From: Zymomonas sp.
GTDB taxonomy: Bacteria > Pseudomonadota > Alphaproteobacteria > Sphingomonadales > Sphingomonadaceae
Direction of reading: 5' to 3'
Length of the DNA: 13,721 bases
Assembly: GCA_027489105.1 (NCBI GenBank)
Contig: JAIYAJ010000308.1
Coordinates: 1-13,721, forward strand
The notes beneath the pieces were generated by a model. The model worked only from the letters and a program-made list of their open reading frames with translations. It was not told where the DNA came from and did not search any database. The position numbers were made by a program, and so were the translations under genes. Below, one piece after another: positions 1-5,984 of the stretch (position 1 is its first letter; each line of letters starts with the position of its first letter).

Positions 1-1
1 C

Positions 2-286
2 AAGCTCGAGAAGATGGGCCTCATTAGGGTCCACAGCTCCGCCAAGGTCCGTATCGTGACGATCGTCGAGACCGGCAAGTCGACGGCAGATCCGACAATC
101 TGCCCGTCACCCAGGCCGATGCGGAACTCTGCGTCCCGCATGCGAATCGACGTGCTGCCCGCCGGCGCCTTCTTCGCCGTGGATCGCGATCCCTGCCCCC
201 GCTGCGGCACCCGCCGCGATCTGGGCTGTCGCCACACCGCCAGCGCTCTCCGCACCCGCTTTTCTCAGGAACACGTCCATGGCTGA
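2..286 (+). CDS. Possible C-terminal part of a winged-helix DNA-binding protein (5' end outside window)
   Basis: The reading frame is open from the left edge of the window, so its true start is not seen. The first 30 or so residues (KLEKMGLIRV, then RVRIVTIVETGK-like sequence) resemble the recognition-helix end and beta wing of a MarR-type winged helix, and codons there have GC-rich third positions. The middle (about 75-140) has weaker codon bias. The tail has a CPRCG motif with further Cys and His residues, again in well-biased codons. The stop at 284-286 overlaps the start of the next gene, as expected in a packed operon. A regulator of the mobile element is plausible but is inference. The tail could instead be a separate small gene starting at ATG 140. 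Confidence is low because the two halves do not read as one known family. Confidence 0.35.
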   Translation, partial: KLEKMGLIRVHSSAKVRIVTIVETGKSTADPTICPSPRPMRNSASRMRIDVLPAGAFFAVDRDPCPRCGTRRDLGCRHTASALRTRFSQEHVHG

Positions 287-542
287 AGCCGATCCCACCG
301 AGGACAAAGGCAGCATCGCGGCGCAGGAGCTGCGCCTCTTCGTCGAGCGCGTCGAGCGCCTCGAGGAGGAAAAGCGGGGCATCGCCGACGACATCAAGGA
401 TGTCATGTCCGAGATGAAAAGCCGGGGATACGACACGAAGATCGTCCGTCGGCTGCTCGGCATCCGCAAGAAGCGGAAGGGCGAGTTCGAGGAAGAAAAC
501 ATGATCCTCGAAACCTATCTCGCCGCGCTGGGGATGATCTGA
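279..542 (+). CDS. GapR-like DUF2312 nucleoid-associated DNA-binding protein
   Basis: This 87-residue protein matches the DUF2312/GapR family in length and sequence. It has an acidic N-terminus, then a long charged helix (AAQELRLFVERVERLEEEK, about residues 14-32) carrying the dimerising coiled-coil heptads. A basic stretch follows (YDTKIVRRLLGIRKKRK, about residues 51-67), then a short C-terminal helix. GapR of Caulobacter is a chromosome-organising protein that binds AT-rich, overtwisted DNA. Phages and integrative elements often carry extra copies, and this copy sits among element-like small genes rather than housekeeping genes. The ATG at 279 has an AGGA-type ribosome site about 8 nt upstream. 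Its TGA overlaps the next ATG by one base, indicating translational coupling. Family assignment is strong; an element-specific role is inference. Confidence 0.88.
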   Translation: MAEADPTEDKGSIAAQELRLFVERVERLEEEKRGIADDIKDVMSEMKSRGYDTKIVRRLLGIRKKRKGEFEEENMILETYLAALGMI

Positions 543-784
543 TGTCGATCTTCCTCACATTATGGGCGGCCGCGGGCGCCTGCGTCATGGCCTATGAGCT
601 GACCCGTATCTGGCGGGAAGGCTCGGACTTCGCGACGGTCTGCCGATCGGCCCGCGCCGAGGCGCGCCTGGCGGGCAATCCGGTCATGGGTGCCATCCTG
701 GGCAGCCGCGTCGCCGTCATCGTCATCGTCCTGGTGATCTGGCCCCTGCCCCTCATCTACCGCCTGCAGGAGCGCGCACGATGA
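542..784 (+). CDS. Small two-helix inner-membrane protein of the mobile element, unknown function
   Basis: This is an 80-residue hypothetical protein with two hydrophobic segments. One is near the N-terminus (about residues 3-18, IFLTLWAAAGACVMAY) and one near the C-terminus (about residues 55-72, SRVAVIVIVLVIWPLPLI). Between them is a polar stretch rich in Arg and Ala that could lie in the cytoplasm, giving a helical-hairpin topology. I do not recognise a named family. It is joined to the GapR-like gene by a one-base TGATG overlap and to the next gene by a four-base ATGA overlap, so the three genes are probably co-translated. Short membrane proteins like this occur among conjugative-element and phage accessory genes, but nothing here fixes a job. 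The gene call is well supported by the overlaps and codon bias. Confidence 0.75.
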   Translation: MSIFLTLWAAAGACVMAYELTRIWREGSDFATVCRSARAEARLAGNPVMGAILGSRVAVIVIVLVIWPLPLIYRLQERAR

Positions 785-1233
785 CCTGCAGCTGCATCGC
801 GGATCTCGACGCGCTCCTGCCGGCCGACAACCGGGTTGATATCCTGATCTCGCTTGTCGACGGCCAACTGGTCGCCCGCGCCTTCTCCAACATCATCCGC
901 CGCGAAACGGGCAAGGTCGAGCGCCGGCGCGGCCGCGCATCATCCATTTGCGCGACCTTCTGCCCCTTCTGCGGCACCCGATATCAACCGGAAACCACCG
1001 ACCGCCCCGCGACGGCGATCGGTGGGGAGGCGGCGGGCGTTGCCCCGCCCGCCGCCTCCACCAGCGCGCAGGAGGCCGAACGCCTCCGCGAGAAGATGCA
1101 GCTGGCGATCGACATCCTGCTCGAGCGCCAGAACGGCAGCCCAGCCCGATCGCCGACACACAATGCCCGCGTCATCCTCGAGCACGCTCTTTCGCAAACC
1201 CATCGTCTGGAGGGTTCAACCGATGTCGGCTAA
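781..1233 (+). CDS. Cysteine-rich zinc-ribbon-like protein of phage/mobile-element type
   Basis: This 150-residue protein starts MTCSCIADLDALL and carries a CPFCGTRY motif around residues 61-68. An N-terminal CxC combined with a later CPFCG resembles small hypothetical proteins from phages and integrative elements; the four Cys residues could bind one zinc ion. The usual version, as I recall it, is nearer 80 residues. This one continues with a Pro/Ala-rich linker (about residues 75-93) and a helical tail (QEAERLREKMQLAIDILLE, about residues 97-115). The start overlaps the previous stop by four bases and its own end overlaps the next start by 11 bases. No catalytic residues are seen, so a structural or nucleic-acid-binding role is a guess. 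The reading frame is firm. Confidence 0.7.
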   Translation: MTCSCIADLDALLPADNRVDILISLVDGQLVARAFSNIIRRETGKVERRRGRASSICATFCPFCGTRYQPETTDRPATAIGGEAAGVAPPAASTSAQEAERLREKMQLAIDILLERQNGSPARSPTHNARVILEHALSQTHRLEGSTDVG

Positions 1234-1567
1234 TGACACGTCGCCCTATGACTTGCTGCCCGATGAGACGGCCGCCTTCGCGGCGCTCATCGCGGCCTGG
1301 AATGCGTTCGTGCAGCTGCCGCTCGAACACCCCGATGACGAGCGAGACTTTCGGCAGGGCATCCACCGCCTTCAGGCCATGATACTGATGCGGCCCGCGC
1401 GTAGGTCTCTAGACCACGTGCTCGAAACGGAAGCCGATCCGCGCGACCTTTCAGTCGTGCCGAACGCGCACCGCCAGTCGATCCCGCATCACCGGCTTTG
1501 CGCTGTCCAGACCGGCGGGTCATGCGATTATGACTGCGCTCGTGATGGGCCCGGGCCGCGCCGATGA
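1223..1567 (+). CDS. Hypothetical protein of the mobile-element operon (114 aa)
   Basis: The start at ATG 1223 is chosen because a strong ribosome site, GGAGGG at 1209-1214, lies 8 nt upstream. The longer open frame reaching back to 854 is only a shadow of the previous gene. The first 60 residues read as a good helical protein (AAFAALIAAWNAFVQLP, then DERDFRQGIHRLQAMILMRPARR) typical of element-encoded small proteins. The remaining 50 residues are less regular, with scattered His and Cys, and may be a weakly conserved tail. The gene starts inside the last codons of the Cys-rich gene, and its stop overlaps the next ATG (ATGATG). I do not recognise a family and assign no function. Confidence 0.65.
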   Translation: MSANDTSPYDLLPDETAAFAALIAAWNAFVQLPLEHPDDERDFRQGIHRLQAMILMRPARRSLDHVLETEADPRDLSVVPNAHRQSIPHHRLCAVQTGGSCDYDCARDGPGPRR

Positions 1568-1911
1568 TGCGACTCCAACCGCCATCCGACCCGTGCCCCC
1601 GCTCTACTCCGGAGCGCCTCGATCGCGACTGGCTCAAGGCACACAGCCGCACGGAGTTGGTCTGCCACCTCAACATGGGTGACCAGCACCATTGGACTTA
1701 CCGCATAGTCGATGGCCGCACCGGCGAACCGATCGGCCTGACCTTCAGCTCGACCAGCTACAAGCGCTCGCGCCGAAACGGCGACAAGGCGGGTACCACC
1801 GAGCGCACCTGGTACGTCGCATCCCATCTCGAACCGATCGCCTCGCTCGACGAGGCGCTCGAGATCTTCCGCATCATCCGTCTTGCAAGAGAGGAGGCCA
1901 GTCATGGCTAG
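1564..1911 (+). CDS. Hypothetical protein of the mobile-element operon (115 aa)
   Basis: This is a small soluble protein with no signal peptide or membrane segment. The core, about residues 15-112, has strong codon bias. It contains WLKAHSRTELVCHL, a GRTGEPIGLTF turn, a basic loop (YKRSRRNGDK, about residues 61-70) and a C-terminal helix (SLDEALEIFRIIRLAREE). The first dozen residues are Pro-rich and poorly biased, so the true start could be a later alternative codon. ATG 1564 is used because it overlaps the previous TGA in the style of this operon. The last codons overlap the start of the AlpA-like gene by eight bases and contain its ribosome site. No known family is recognised. Position directly before alpA suggests a link to element maintenance or excision, which is inference. 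Confidence 0.65.
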   Translation: MMRLQPPSDPCPRSTPERLDRDWLKAHSRTELVCHLNMGDQHHWTYRIVDGRTGEPIGLTFSSTSYKRSRRNGDKAGTTERTWYVASHLEPIASLDEALEIFRIIRLAREEASHG

Positions 1912-2140
1912 CACCCCTGCGCGGCTCGATTCCCGAGCCGGCGAGATCTCCGCGATCGACGATCGCCTGATCGGCTTGAGGGAGGTCGTACTCCGCACCG
2001 GCCGATCGCGCCCGACCATCTACCGCGCTCTCGCGGCCGGCACCTTTCCCAGAGGACAGCTGCGCAGCGGCCGCCGCCTCTGGTGGCTCTCCGAGGTCAT
2101 GCGCTTCCTGCGCGAAGAAGAAGTTCCGCCCCCCTCTTGA
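1904..2140 (+). CDS. AlpA-family helix-turn-helix regulator / excisionase
   Basis: This 78-residue protein has the AlpA/MerR-like helix-turn-helix layout. A sensing of the family comes from LIGLREVVLRTGRSRPTIYRALAAGTFPRGQLRSGRRLWWLSEVMRFL in segments: LREVVLRTGRSRPTIYR (about residues 26-42) is the HTH, GTFPRG follows, and RRLWWLSEVMRFL is the characteristic end. AlpA proteins activate or assist the integrase in excision of prophages and genomic islands. ATG 1904 is preceded by AGGAGG at 1892-1897, spaced 6 nt, which decides the start over an upstream TTG at 1883. It is the last gene of the run and is followed by phased short repeats that could be its binding sites. The integrase usually found next to such a gene is not in the window. 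Family call is strong; the excisionase role is from family knowledge. Confidence 0.88.
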   Translation: MASTPARLDSRAGEISAIDDRLIGLREVVLRTGRSRPTIYRALAAGTFPRGQLRSGRRLWWLSEVMRFLREEEVPPPS

Positions 2141-2149
2141 TCGCGGATC

Positions 2150-2193
2150 TGGGGACATCGGTGGGGACACCGAGAAAATATCAAATGGGGGAA
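2150..2193 (+). repeat. Phased short direct repeats TGGGGACA downstream of alpA
   Basis: TGGGGACA occurs at 2150-2157 and again at 2162-2169, exactly 12 nt apart. A degenerate copy (TGGGGGAA, 6 of 8 matches) starts at 2186, so it keeps the 12-nt phase with one position skipped. They begin 10 nt after the alpA stop. Similar GGGGACA repeats next to tyrosine-recombinase genes in other elements suggest recombinase-arm or excisionase binding sites, but that is inference. No attachment core or tRNA end is recognised beside them. Confidence 0.45.
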
Positions 2194-2316
2194 ATCTAAT
2201 GTTTACAGTGACATCGTTTCGCAATTCCGAAGGCGGCTCGGGCCTCCACCTTCTCGATACAGAAATGGCATGTCACATTCGCCGCGGGCGAGAAGGCTAA
2301 GCGGGTACTTCGCGCC

Positions 2317-2565
2317 TCAGGCCCCGTTTGCGCCGGCGGGCCCGCCTTCATTCTCCCAGCAGTCCAATCCGGCGAGACGCTCCTCTTTTCTTGTGACGCG
2401 GGCGGGGGGCCATGTCGGCGCCCGGTCGATGGTCCCCTCGGTGCCAAGCAGCTTTCCGTACGCCTTGGCGAGGCGAAGATGAGCGCTGCGCGCAGACGGA
2501 TGCGTTGCCGCCGCTGCTGCGGCATAGGACGCTTCCATTCTCATTCTAAAGTAACTCGGCCCCAT
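2317..2565 (-). CDS. Small helical protein of sphingomonad type, unknown function
   Basis: Reading leftward from ATG 2565, the first 45 residues (MGPSYFRMRMEASYAAAAAA, then THPSARSAHLRLAKAYGKLL) resemble a short, abundant sphingomonad family. That family has a YF.RA..E...A..ATHP....AHL.LA..Y pattern, as I recall it. It probably forms two amphipathic helices and stays in the cytoplasm. After about residue 46 the sequence becomes Pro/Arg-rich and loses resemblance, so the original stop may have been lost. An upstream in-frame ATG at 2616 would add 17 residues, but similarity begins at 2565. No clear ribosome site is seen. Function is unknown. Confidence 0.5.
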   Translation of the reverse strand: MGPSYFRMRMEASYAAAAAATHPSARSAHLRLAKAYGKLLGTEGTIDRAPTWPPARVTRKEERLAGLDCWENEGGPAGANGA

Positions 2566-2635
2566 GATGCGCGCCCCGTTCAGAGAAGGATAAGAAAGCC
2601 ATACTCGTCGCCCCATCGGCTGATCCCATATCCGG

Positions 2636-2800
2636 CTAGCGGACTGCGGGATCGCGCGCTTCGTCGCGCAACGCCATAGCGACGGCGTCCGACAGCAGAT
2701 GATATCGATAGTCGCGGTAGAGATAGCGAGGCACCAGCATCTTGCGGATGCCGTGCTGTGCCATCAGAACAACTTCGTCGCTTTCATCGGGCACTGACAT
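2636..2800 (-). CDS. Very small hypothetical protein (54 aa)
   Basis: Reading leftward from ATG 2800, this frame encodes a 54-residue protein. It has an acidic start (MSVPDESDEV), a middle with VLMAQHGIRKMLVPRYLYRD, and a short helical end (HLLSDAVAMALRDEARD). A good ribosome site (AGGAGA, 2807-2812 on the minus strand) sits 6 nt before the start, which is the main support for so short a gene, and codon bias is normal. It lies 42 nt downstream of the 128-residue gene on the same strand and is probably co-transcribed with it. No signal peptide, membrane segment or known motif is seen. It resembles unnamed small proteins of sphingomonads. Confidence 0.65.
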   Translation of the reverse strand: MSVPDESDEVVLMAQHGIRKMLVPRYLYRDYRYHLLSDAVAMALRDEARDPAVR

Positions 2801-2842
2801 CGAACGTCTCCTGTGGGTGAGGACAAAGCTCGCCGCAGATCG

Positions 2843-3229
2843 TCAGCCGCAGCGTGCGATCGCCTGCCTGAGCACCCTGCTCCTGTGCGCAAAACCCTTG
2901 GGGCTGACGAAACCTCCGGCAAAGCCATCGTACAGACGCCTTGCCATCCGGCTTGTCATATCGAGGGCCGCTGTCCGCGCCGGCCCGCCGACGGCGGGCC
3001 CCACTTCGAAATCATGCGGCGCGCGCAGCGGAAAGGCGGTTTCCTCGATGAGGCGCCGGGCGTCGCGCGCCATGTTCCTGTGGACGGTGCGGCTTTCGAC
3101 GTCAGTAGCGACCTCGGACCGCATGATCGCCGCTTGCTCGCGCGCAAGCTGCATGTTCAGGTCGACGGGAGGATCACTCGCCTCGGCCCCGGCTTCGCCG
3201 GCAGGACAGGTTCTGGAGGGATAGGTCAT
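2843..3229 (-). CDS. Hypothetical small cytoplasmic protein (128 aa)
   Basis: The start at ATG 3229 is chosen because GAGGAG lies 6 nt upstream; the in-frame ATG at 3256 would place that site inside the gene. Residues 24-73 are the convincing part: a helical stretch (LNMQLAREQAAIMRSEVATD) followed by RNMARDARRLIEETAFPLRA and PHDF. This resembles a short sphingomonad family of unknown role. The C-terminal third (Gly/Arg-rich) is less typical and may be a poorly conserved extension. No membrane segment or signal peptide is seen. The 54-residue gene follows 42 nt downstream on the same strand, suggesting a two-gene unit. The promoter would lie in the 3230-3738 gap. Confidence 0.6.
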   Translation of the reverse strand: MTYPSRTCPAGEAGAEASDPPVDLNMQLAREQAAIMRSEVATDVESRTVHRNMARDARRLIEETAFPLRAPHDFEVGPAVGGPARTAALDMTSRMARRLYDGFAGGFVSPKGFAHRSRVLRQAIARCG

Positions 3230-3738
3230 CTGGCGCTCCTCGGTGCGGGAGCCCAAAATTGTCTCTCAGCCGTAGCGTGCGAAGACGTGCCGCGGTACTT
3301 GGGATATGGGGATGATCAGGAGGAAAACAAGCTGGAGACCTATGCGGGGCAAGCCGTCCATCTGCACCGCAACGAGGCTCGAAGCCGTCACTCCTTGATC
3401 AGGCGACGATCAATCTGCCATTTTCCTTCCATTCTAAGCATCGGCCTTCCGCATCCCTGGCAATTTGCATGCCAGCATTGGTTGGCGTAATAGAGGGAAA
3501 GCCTTTCCCTTTTATGCAAACCGGCAAGGCAAAACATAATGGTCCACATGATATTTTATCTTTTCCTGACTCATCGGATTCGATCGGGCCATGGATTCCA
3601 TATACAGCATGTTTTGATTTCCGATATTATAAGTTTATTTTCAATTTTGTTACGGGTCCGATCATATTTTCCTTATTTTACCAAGAATGATCGCCATATC
3701 TGCACCCTTGCTTCGGCAATCAGCGCACGGAGACAGCG
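3230..3738. other. Long intergenic region with an AT-rich core between divergent small genes
   Basis: No convincing gene is seen in these 509 bases. GC content falls sharply towards the right: by hand count 3601-3700 is about 30% GC, against well over 60% for the coding regions around it. The gap separates divergently read genes, so it must hold promoters for both. No confident -35/-10 pair can be named. It also contains nested inverted repeats between 3458 and 3520. The low GC could mark a regulatory or nucleoid-protein-bound zone, or a scar of horizontally acquired DNA. Confidence 0.6.
3464..3520. repeat. Nested inverted repeats with an inner stem-loop
   Basis: TTTGCAT at 3464-3470 is the exact inverted copy of ATGCAAA at 3514-3520. 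Inside them AGGGAAA (3494-3500) and TTTCCCT (3504-3510) form a 7-bp stem with a 3-nt loop, followed by TTT on the plus strand. The inner hairpin plus T-run looks like a weak intrinsic terminator for plus-strand transcription, but no plus-strand gene is known just upstream. It could instead be an operator. Confidence 0.35.
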
Positions 3739-3972
3739 ATGACCCATGATAAATGCGACACCAGGATGCTCGAGCAACTGCGCAAGCGCGCCTTGTCGGA
3801 CGCCGCACTGACCACCGATCCGATCAGCCGGCAGCAATTTCACGATCTGGCACAGGCCTATGCCGAAACCGCGACCGAGCTGCGCACCTATGGCACGGCG
3901 CGGTGGCCCGTGCCCCAGGCTGCCGTCCTGCCGTGGCGCTCGGTGCCCTTGTGGACATCGAACGACCGATAA
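3739..3972 (+). CDS. Small helical hypothetical protein (77 aa)
   Basis: This 77-residue protein is mainly one long helical stretch (MLEQLRKRALSDAALTTDPI, then RQQFHDLAQAYAETATELRT) with a Pro/Trp-rich tail. The pattern LR.RA..A..TTDP..R..F..LA..Y resembles small stress-associated hypothetical proteins common in sphingomonads; that is recollection of a type, not a named family. GGAG at 3729-3732 lies 6 nt before ATG 3739. The gene stands alone on the plus strand, downstream of the AT-rich region, and converges on the HWE kinase gene, whose stop is 44 nt away. No membrane segment or signal peptide is present. Function is unknown. Confidence 0.6.
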   Translation: MTHDKCDTRMLEQLRKRALSDAALTTDPISRQQFHDLAQAYAETATELRTYGTARWPVPQAAVLPWRSVPLWTSNDR

Positions 3973-4016
3973 GCGTTACGGCTCGACCATCGGGCGGCGG
4001 ATTACGCTGCCAGGCA

Positions 4017-5543
4017 TCACTCGCTGAACGGGATCGAAGCCTTTGCGTGGAGCCCTGTCGGCAACCAGTCGCGGGTGAACGTACCGCGCAACTGACGCTC
4101 GATACTGGCCTTGACGAGTTCGGAGCCGAAGCCCTGGTGGCTGCTTGCTTTCTGCACCTCGCCGCCCCGCTCTACCCAGTCGAGCTGCAACTGCCCGTCA
4201 TGCCGGGCGATCGATAGCTCCACCATTCCCTTCGGGCCCGCCAATGCTCCATATTTGACGGCGTTCGTCGCGAGTTCGTGAAAGGTGAGCGCGAGCGGCG
4301 TCATATGTTTCTCGGACAAAATGACGTCCTCGCCGGTGACGCGGATTCGCGCAGCGCCATCGAAATTATACGCGGCAAACAATTCGCGCAGCATGCCTTG
4401 CAGGGTGAAAGCCGACGTGCCGTCCTGAGGCCGGACATAGTCATAGGCGCGGCCCAGCGCAGCGATCTGTTCGCTGAGACGCACCGCATAGTGCTTCAGG
4501 CCGGGATCGTTGCGGCTCGACAGCCGCAGCAGCGACGCCACGACGGTGAAGATGTTCTTGATGCGGTGGCCGAGCTCGCGCGAGAGCAGATCCTGCTGCT
4601 CCCGCATCATCCGTTGGTCGTGAATGTCGGTGCAGGTTCCGAACCAGCGGCGGATCGCGCCCTGCTCGTCGAGCAGCGGGAGCGCACGCCCGAGCGTCCA
4701 GCGATATTCGCCATCGAAGCGGCGCAGGCGATATTCGATCTCATAAGGCTCGCCGGTTTCGAGCGAGTGGCGCCAGATCGTCCAGGCGCGCTCCTGATCG
4801 TCGGGGTGGAATTGGCCGTTCCAGCCATTGCCGGCGGTTTCTCCGGCAGTCGCTCCGGTGAACGCATACCAGCGGGCGTTGTAATAATCATGATAGCCAT
4901 CGGGGCGGGTCGACCATACCATCTGCGGCATGGCATCCGCCAGCACACGAAATCGCTCTTCGCTTGCCGCGAGCTCGGCTTCGGCCGCCAACTCCCAGGC
5001 ATGACGCGCCAGCTTTTCGCGACGATCCTCCAGAAAGCGCATCACCGAGCGGGCAAGGACCTCGAGCCCTTCGCGCTGCGCTTCGCTCAGTCCCGCGCGC
5101 GGCTCGGACGAGATGACGCAGAGCGACCCAAGGGGAGCGCCCTGCGAGGAGCGGAGCGGTGCGCCTGCATAGAAGCGGATATGCGGCGCGCCCGTAACCA
5201 ACGCGTTGTCGCGAAATCTGGGATCCTCCCGGGCGTCGGGAACCTCCATCATCGCATGACCCATCATGGCATGGGCGCAGAAGGACAGGCTCCGGGGCGT
5301 TTCCACCGCCGCAAGGCCGGTCCGCGCAACGAAACGCTGACGCTCTTCTTCGACCAGGCTCACGAGGGCGATGGGACATTCGCATAACCGCGCAGCGAAG
5401 CGCGTTATCCCTTGAAGCTCCGGATCGTCGAACAGCCCTTCGACCGCATAAGGCGTCAGCCGGTCCGCCTCGCCATGGTGGGCATCGTGCAGCGCGCCTG
5501 TGGTCGCCGTTGCGCCAGCGCCCGGACCTTCGAAGTCCTGCAC
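4017..5543 (-). CDS. Soluble GAF-PAS sensor histidine kinase of the HWE family
   Basis: Counted from GTG 5543, the order is a GAF domain (about residues 30-175), a PAS_3 domain (about 192-312, from SEERFRVLADAMPQMVW to the FGTCTDIHDQ end) and an HWE kinase core. The H-box is RELGHRIKN, phospho-acceptor His326. The N-box is FHELATNAVKYGAL (His422, Asn427), and the family WxE is in LDWVERGG (Trp456, Glu458). A GFGSELV G-box completes the ATPase. No membrane segment is present, so it senses a cytoplasmic signal. HWE kinases commonly act in light and stress signalling, including the PhyR general stress pathway. There is no in-frame ATG: GTG 5543 is preferred because codon bias begins there, while TTG 5618 would add 25 poorly biased residues. 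No response regulator is adjacent. A putative EcfG promoter lies upstream. Confidence 0.9.
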   Translation of the reverse strand: MQDFEGPGAGATATTGALHDAHHGEADRLTPYAVEGLFDDPELQGITRFAARLCECPIALVSLVEEERQRFVARTGLAAVETPRSLSFCAHAMMGHAMMEVPDAREDPRFRDNALVTGAPHIRFYAGAPLRSSQGAPLGSLCVISSEPRAGLSEAQREGLEVLARSVMRFLEDRREKLARHAWELAAEAELAASEERFRVLADAMPQMVWSTRPDGYHDYYNARWYAFTGATAGETAGNGWNGQFHPDDQERAWTIWRHSLETGEPYEIEYRLRRFDGEYRWTLGRALPLLDEQGAIRRWFGTCTDIHDQRMMREQQDLLSRELGHRIKNIFTVVASLLRLSSRNDPGLKHYAVRLSEQIAALGRAYDYVRPQDGTSAFTLQGMLRELFAAYNFDGAARIRVTGEDVILSEKHMTPLALTFHELATNAVKYGALAGPKGMVELSIARHDGQLQLDWVERGGEVQKASSHQGFGSELVKASIERQLRGTFTRDWLPTGLHAKASIPFSE

Positions 5544-5645
5544 TCGCTCAGCACCAATCGTGACGAACGGCGCTACCCGATGATCGCAAATTGCGCATTG
5601 TCCCCCAAAGACATGCAAGACCAGAGTTGGCCCCCATGCGCCGTT

Positions 5646-5670
5646 AACCGTCTTATCGAAAAATTGTTCC
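5646..5670 (-). promoter_or_regulatory. Putative EcfG (general stress sigma factor) promoter for the HWE kinase gene
   Basis: On the minus strand GGAAC (5670-5666) is followed after 17 nt by GTT (5648-5646). This fits the alphaproteobacterial EcfG consensus GGAAC-N16/17-(c)GTT. Transcription would start near 5640, ahead of both candidate kinase starts. My scan for GGAAC on both strands found no other copy with a correctly spaced GTT in this window. Match to consensus is direct; activity is inferred. Confidence 0.6.
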
Positions 5671-5734
5671 GACTCTTCCGGGCGGTCCGATCACGGGGTA
5701 GCCCCAGCCCCGCAACCCAACCCTGCCTGCGCGC

Positions 5735-5848
5735 TCAGCCGTACAGACTCATCAGCCAGAACAACAGGACGAGCGGAACCACGACGGCGGCAACCGCCAA
5801 TATGATTGCGCCGATCGGAATGGCTGCAGACTCGTCCTGATCGATCAT
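5735..5848 (-). CDS. 37-residue single-pass membrane peptide
   Basis: Reading leftward from ATG 5848, this frame encodes 37 residues. The first eight are acidic (MIDQDESA), then a continuous hydrophobic helix (PIGAIILAVAAVVVPLVLLF, residues 11-30) and WLMSLYG complete it. A strong ribosome site (GGGAGG, 5853-5858 on the minus strand) lies 4-5 nt before the start, unusual support for so short a gene. The acidic N-terminus followed by one helix suggests an inner-membrane protein with little exposed mass. The kinase gene lies downstream on the same strand but has its own putative promoter, so co-transcription is uncertain. I recognise no family; partners and function are unknown. Confidence 0.65.
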   Translation of the reverse strand: MIDQDESAAIPIGAIILAVAAVVVPLVLLFWLMSLYG

Positions 5849-5984
5849 GCCCCTCCCTACATCGCGCGCGACCTCCGCTCAACTCGTCAGCCTTGGCGGA
5901 GGATTGCGCCATCGCGACCGTGAAGCCATGGACTTAGCCAGGCTGGCGCCCCCGCGCCGTTGAGCGAGAAAGGCAGGGCCGTCG

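Noticed and set aside
854..1222. Upstream extension of the gene at 1223
   Set aside because: It overlaps the Cys-rich gene in another frame and is Pro/Arg/Ser-rich shadow sequence; the strong ribosome site at 1209-1214 sets the start at 1223.
2210..2262. Possible tRNA or tmRNA 3' end as an attachment site (a CCTCCACC run)
   Set aside because: No T-loop sequence or matching acceptor stem is present, so no RNA gene can be supported.
3469..3742. Two overlapping plus-strand frames in the AT-rich gap
   Set aside because: Codon use is unlike neighbouring genes, the sequences are Phe/Ile-rich by composition, and no ribosome site is evident.
4278..5387. 369-codon open frame on the plus strand
   Set aside because: It is antisense to the GAF-PAS-HWE kinase, whose domains and catalytic motifs are unmistakable. 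Long antisense frames are common in high-GC DNA.
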